Positions 5,109-5,522 of a stretch of DNA of 5,522 nt are shown here, piece by piece. The stretch is taken from positions 1 through 5,522 of the forward strand of contig PMIU01000062.1 of the NCBI GenBank assembly GCA_003157195.1, given 5' to 3'. Position numbers and translations under genes: made by a program. This stretch comes from Candidatus Nomurabacteria bacterium (GTDB lineage: Bacteria > Patescibacteriota > Minisyncoccia > Phycocordibacterales > UBA9973). Position 1 is the stretch's first letter. Every line of letters starts with the position of its first letter. Below the pieces are notes generated by a model that saw nothing but the letters and a program-made list of their open reading frames with translations, was not told the DNA's origin and searched no databases.

Positions 5109-5522
5109 ATGAATGATTTTAAACAGTTTCTTTCAACCACAACTGGCAGAGTGTTATCAGTAATAGTTTTACTAGCAATTGGATTTTTTTCTGGTATGGA
5201 GTATAAGACATACCAAATCAAGCAGACAATTGCAGATTCAGTTCTCCCTGCGTTAAATAGTATTAACGATTCAAGAATAAAAGGAGATGATGCTACGGTA
5301 AAAGCCAATGTATCAAATTTGCGCGCGCAGATGGAAATATATTTTACTGGTACTGGCAATAATTCTTACACAGGAGCTTGTTCTGATTCAGATGTTTTGG
5401 CGTTACTTAATTCAGCCGAAAACGCCAGTAGCGGTGAATATTTTTGCAATATATCGTCAGATGGATCGAACTATGCTATAGCGGTACCACTTAAAAGCGA
5501 TTCCAACATATCTTCCTGTGTC
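5109..5522 (+). CDS. Pilin-like/pseudopilin-like membrane protein (3' partial)
   Basis: The frame is open from the ATG at 5109 to the window end (138 residues visible). It has a membrane helix at about residues 15-30 (VLSVIVLLAIGFFSG), then SRIKGDDATVKANVSNLRAQ and MEIYFTG, then a Cys-containing globular part with C91, C113 and C137 and the pattern YFCNISSDGSNYAIAVPL. The Ala/Asp-rich helix leading into a Y-x-G-x-C domain is typical of type IV pilin-like proteins of CPR bacteria. However, there is no recognisable prepilin peptidase site with glutamate five residues after it, so it may be a pilin-like domain on a plain membrane anchor. It starts 6 bp after the preceding gene and is probably cotranscribed; no clear ribosome binding site is seen. 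Its ORF start was too close to a window edge to be listed by length alone. Confidence 0.75.
   Translation, partial: MNDFKQFLSTTTGRVLSVIVLLAIGFFSGMEYKTYQIKQTIADSVLPALNSINDSRIKGDDATVKANVSNLRAQMEIYFTGTGNNSYTGACSDSDVLALLNSAENASSGEYFCNISSDGSNYAIAVPLKSDSNISSCV

Noticed and set aside
5099..5359. Minus-strand 86-aa ORF opposite the pilin-like gene
   Set aside because: The plus-strand frame from 5109 encodes a membrane helix and a recognisable pilin-like domain with conserved cysteines; the antisense frame shows nothing.

Overview
The window looks like part of a Candidate Phyla Radiation (Patescibacteria, probably Parcubacteria-like) genome. The basis is AT-rich, lysine/glutamate-rich genes, weak or absent Shine-Dalgarno sites, small surface proteins, and above all two members of a target-protein family that I recognise from CPR diversity-generating retroelements (DGRs). 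The taxonomic call is inference from style and family, not from a marker gene.

Region 1 (1-3578) is a DGR target locus with the order target protein 1 (5' truncated by the window), VWA-domain protein, target protein 2. The two targets are paralogues with diverged bodies, but from the TGG codon at 486/3375 they suddenly become nearly identical at the DNA level. In the last 129 bp the copies differ at 14 positions, all in the first or second base of nine NNY codons, with no third-base change. This is what adenine-specific mutagenic retrohoming from AAC/AAT codons of a template repeat leaves behind. A further 75 bp after each stop codon is also repeated, with only four differences, all transitions. 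The VWA protein between them has a complete MIDAS (DxSxS, GGTP, DG), a charged low-complexity linker and an N-terminal HExxxH/NxxED helical region. It ends 3 bp before target 2, so the two are very likely cotranscribed. No reverse transcriptase, accessory protein or template repeat is in the window; they must lie elsewhere if the system is active.

Region 2 (3579-3866) is non-coding. It holds one good sigma70-like promoter candidate, a second -10 box abutted by an inverted repeat, and a GC-rich structured element (3737-3845). That element has a 10-bp perfect stem, a GAAA-capped 8-bp hairpin, a UUCG-capped hairpin and a pairing that ends in a T-rich tract. Several of its segments can pair in two mutually exclusive ways, including with a direct repeat placed 3 nt before the next start codon, so it resembles a regulatory leader or attenuator.

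Region 3 (3867-5522) encodes two membrane-anchored extracytoplasmic proteins in tandem, 6 bp apart. The first is a 411-aa protein with an N-terminal anchor, a probable OB-fold-like middle and a DUF4352-like C-terminal domain. The second is a pilin-like/pseudopilin-like protein cut by the window end. They appear to be a separate transcription unit for cell-envelope proteins; a link to the DGR locus is not shown by the sequence.
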